DNA of 7,691 nt from Flavobacteriales bacterium UBA4660 (GTDB taxonomy: Bacteria; Bacteroidota; Bacteroidia; Flavobacteriales_D; Sanyastnellaceae). The number at the start of each line of letters is the position of its first letter. Within the stretch, counting starts at the first letter, position 1. The DNA is taken from the NCBI GenBank assembly GCA_002405435.1, contig DHLU01000002.1, positions 3,001 to 10,691 of the forward strand. Reading direction: 5' to 3'. The translations under genes were made by a program, and so were the position numbers. Below the pieces are notes generated by a model. That model saw only the letters and a program-made list of their open reading frames with translations. It was not told the origin of the DNA and ran no database searches. Positions 6,293 to 7,691 of this stretch are shown here, piece after piece.

Positions 6293-7066
6293 ATGAACCC
6301 AACTTTCACAACTACTGACCATGCGGCACAGCGCTCAGGCCAGTCAATGGCGCTATGCGTTGTGGGTTGCTTGCATGCCGGTAGTCCTGCTCAACCCCTG
6401 GCCTTCCAAAACCGCGCCGTGCTGCCCGATACTGCGATCAACTGCGCGCCCGCGATGAGCACTGTGGCCGCCAGCACGCTAAAGGAAGTTGCGCCGCAGA
6501 CCATCGTGCTTTCAGACACCCTCGGGCTTGCGCAAATGCAAAACATCCCACAGACAGGCGACGCCCCCGGGCCCGAAGCCGCATACCCACATCAGCCTGC
6601 AACCATTCGGGAAGCGACAGAACATAGGCCGGGGTCGGAGGAAAGTGTTGAACGCAGGCCCATGGGCTTAACTGAGCGGGTGGGTCACAGCAGCAGCGAA
6701 GCGCTCCCCAAACACGAAGTGCCTGCGCAGGAAGACACCACGGTTTATGAATTCCTAACAGCACCGGCAGCGTTTCCCGGCGCCCAGGAGGCCTTGCCCG
6801 CATTTCTCAAGACCCACATCAACACCCCGGCACAAGAATTCGGAATGCCTGGCCCGGCCGGGCAATCCCTCATCCTGCACATGGCAGTCGAAAAGGATGG
6901 CCGTATGAGCCACCTGACCAGCAGGAACCGGGTATCAACACCCACCGCTTATAATGAGGAGGCCGTGCGCGCAGCCAACATGTTTCCGGATGTTGCTTCA
7001 GGTAAAATGAATGGAGCGTTCGTGCGTTCTACGATTCGCATTCCAGTGAAAATCAGGTTTCAGTAA
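6293..7066 (+). CDS. TonB C-terminal-domain protein, N-terminal part probably out of frame
   Basis: In the long frame this is 257 residues from the ATG at 6293 (a GTG at 6281 is also possible). The last 97 or so residues look like a Bacteroidota-type TonB_C domain: FPGAQEALPAFLK, then a Gly/Pro turn, LHMAVEKDG, NEEAVRAANMFP, SGKMNGAFV and the final strand IRIPVKIRFQ. TonB proteins pass proton-motive energy from the inner membrane to outer-membrane receptors; isolated domains of this type often have unknown partners. Before it lies a Pro/Glu/Ala-rich spacer of about 100 residues, as expected for a periplasm-spanning linker. However, this frame gives no convincing N-terminal membrane segment, whereas another frame at 6321-6458 does. 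The real start may therefore be the ATG at 6321, followed by a frame break (next entry). The protein differs from canonical TonB by lacking the usual YP motif (here NTP). The next gene starts 4 bases after its stop. Function is unassigned. Confidence 0.7.
   Translation: MNPTFTTTDHAAQRSGQSMALCVVGCLHAGSPAQPLAFQNRAVLPDTAINCAPAMSTVAASTLKEVAPQTIVLSDTLGLAQMQNIPQTGDAPGPEAAYPHQPATIREATEHRPGSEESVERRPMGLTERVGHSSSEALPKHEVPAQEDTTVYEFLTAPAAFPGAQEALPAFLKTHINTPAQEFGMPGPAGQSLILHMAVEKDGRMSHLTSRNRVSTPTAYNEEAVRAANMFPDVASGKMNGAFVRSTIRIPVKIRFQ
6321..6458 (+). pseudogene. Putative true N-terminus of the TonB-like protein in a shifted frame
   Basis: From the ATG at 6321 a 45-codon frame reads MRHSAQASQW, then a hydrophobic stretch RYALWVACMPVVLLN, then PWPSK, and ends at TGA 6456-6458. 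This short cytoplasmic head, membrane segment and tryptophan boundary is what a TonB-type protein should have. Counting codons by eye, this frame has about 72% G/C in third positions up to 6410, against about 55% for the long frame over the same bases; after about 6412 the long frame looks coding. Restoring one base near the CCCC (6395-6398) or AAAA (6408-6411) run would join both parts into one protein of 248 residues. This could be a real inactivating deletion, a sequence or assembly error, or, less likely, recoding. Confidence 0.5.
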
Positions 7067-7070
7067 ACCC

Positions 7071-7691
7071 ATGGATGTAAAAACAGTCAAACAACGATTC
7101 GAAATCATCGGCAACAGTCCGATGCTCAGCCGTGCACTCGACATCGCCGTGCAGGTAGCCGCCACCAATATGTCCGTGCTGATCAACGGGGAGAGCGGCA
7201 CCGGAAAGGAAAACATCCCAAAGATTATTCACGCATACAGTGCACGGAAACATGCTCCCTATATCGCCGTGAACTGCGGGGCGATTCCGGAAGGTACCAT
7301 TGACAGCGAATTATTCGGACACGAAAAAGGATCTTTCACCGGTGCCACCGAAGCGCGCAAGGGATATTTTGAAGAAGCCAACGGAGGCACCATCTTTCTC
7401 GATGAGGTAGCAGAATTGCCGCTGCAGACACAGGTGAGGCTTTTGCGTGTGCTTGAAACCGGCGAATACATCCGCGTAGGCTCGTCGAAAGTGCAGAAAA
7501 CCAATGTGCGCGTGGTGGCAGCCACCAATGTGGATTTTTCAGAGGCCATACGCACGCACAAATTCCGCGAAGACCTATACTACCGACTGAACCAGGTGCC
7601 CGTCTACCTGCCACCCCTGCGCGAGCGCCGCGAAGATGTTGCCCTGCTGTTTGCCAAATTCGCAACAGACTTCGCCGAACTCTACCATATG
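7071..7691 (+). CDS. Sigma-54-dependent transcriptional activator (AAA+ enhancer-binding protein), 3'-truncated by the window
   Basis: The frame is open from the ATG at 7071 to the window end (207 codons), so the C-terminal part, probably including a Fis-type helix-turn-helix, is not visible. The protein starts almost directly with the AAA+ domain (IIGNSPMLSR at 12-21) and has no receiver or GAF domain. Walker A is GESGTGKE (40-47). The sigma-54-contacting loop is GSFTGA (87-92), with Ser in place of the usual Ala. Walker B is GGTIFLDEV (105-113), sensor I lies in RVVAATN, and the arginine-finger region is FREDLYYRLN. Such proteins hydrolyse ATP to remodel sigma-54 RNA polymerase at -24/-12 promoters. 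KENIPKIIH and the downstream HEKGSFTG context resemble the activator that follows miaB, ahead of lptE, in many Bacteroidota. The gap to the upstream stop is only 4 bases (TAAACCCATG), suggesting translational coupling with the TonB-like gene. Without an N-terminal sensor its activity may be set by expression level or an unseen partner. Confidence 0.93.
   Translation, partial: MDVKTVKQRFEIIGNSPMLSRALDIAVQVAATNMSVLINGESGTGKENIPKIIHAYSARKHAPYIAVNCGAIPEGTIDSELFGHEKGSFTGATEARKGYFEEANGGTIFLDEVAELPLQTQVRLLRVLETGEYIRVGSSKVQKTNVRVVAATNVDFSEAIRTHKFREDLYYRLNQVPVYLPPLRERREDVALLFAKFATDFAELYHM

Noticed and set aside
6395..6411. Programmed -1 ribosomal frameshift in the TonB-like gene
   Set aside because: CCAAAACC is not a classical X-XXY-YYZ slippery heptamer and I see no strong stimulatory stem just downstream. 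A one-base deletion or sequence error is simpler.
1..7691. CRISPR arrays, tRNA or rRNA genes, insertion sequences, attachment sites, toxin-antitoxin or defence genes
   Set aside because: Reading through the gaps and frames showed no regularly spaced repeats, tRNA-like cloverleaves, transposase motifs or terminal repeats. All intergenic gaps are under 250 bases and are accounted for by promoters, terminators and small inverted repeats.

Overview
The window looks like a chromosomal, largely housekeeping region of a moderately GC-rich member of the Bacteroidota. Four things point there: the recurrent TAnnTTTG-type -7 promoter boxes, the absence of Shine-Dalgarno sequences, a long-form GAPDH with an N-terminal extension of about 135 residues, and the order miaB followed by a receiver-less sigma-54 activator. 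The sequence does not resolve the order or family. Every gene I accept is on the + strand.

Layout. (1) Left edge to 314: the C-terminal part of a BatE-like protein (membrane segment plus SH3-like domain), cut by the window edge. (2) 452-1888: a periplasmic HtrA/Deg-family serine protease with two PDZ domains, preceded by a TAAGTTTG box and an inverted repeat, and closed by a strong intrinsic terminator. (3) 2134-3597: a 487-residue GAPDH with its own promoter box and a strong terminator. (4) 3729-4673: a membrane-anchored SPFH/band-7 protein. (5) 4812-6239: the tRNA methylthiotransferase MiaB, most likely starting at a GTG. (6) 6293/6321-7066: a TonB-C-domain protein whose N-terminus appears to lie in a different frame. 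(7) 7071 to the right edge: the AAA+ domain of a sigma-54-dependent activator, open at the window end.

The protease and GAPDH genes are insulated by terminators and read as independent units. The SPFH gene and miaB each have their own promoter box, with two hairpins between them. The last two genes are 4 bases apart and probably co-transcribed, possibly reading through from miaB. Functionally the region mixes envelope maintenance (BatE-like, protease, SPFH, TonB-like) with core metabolism (GAPDH) and tRNA modification (MiaB). This looks like neighbourhood rather than one pathway.

I see no mobile element, CRISPR array, RNA gene or defence system. The most noteworthy observations are the apparent one-base frame break in the TonB-like gene near 6395-6411, the inverted repeat upstream of the protease gene, the cofactor-site residues of the GAPDH, and the GSFTGA variant of the sigma-54 contact loop.
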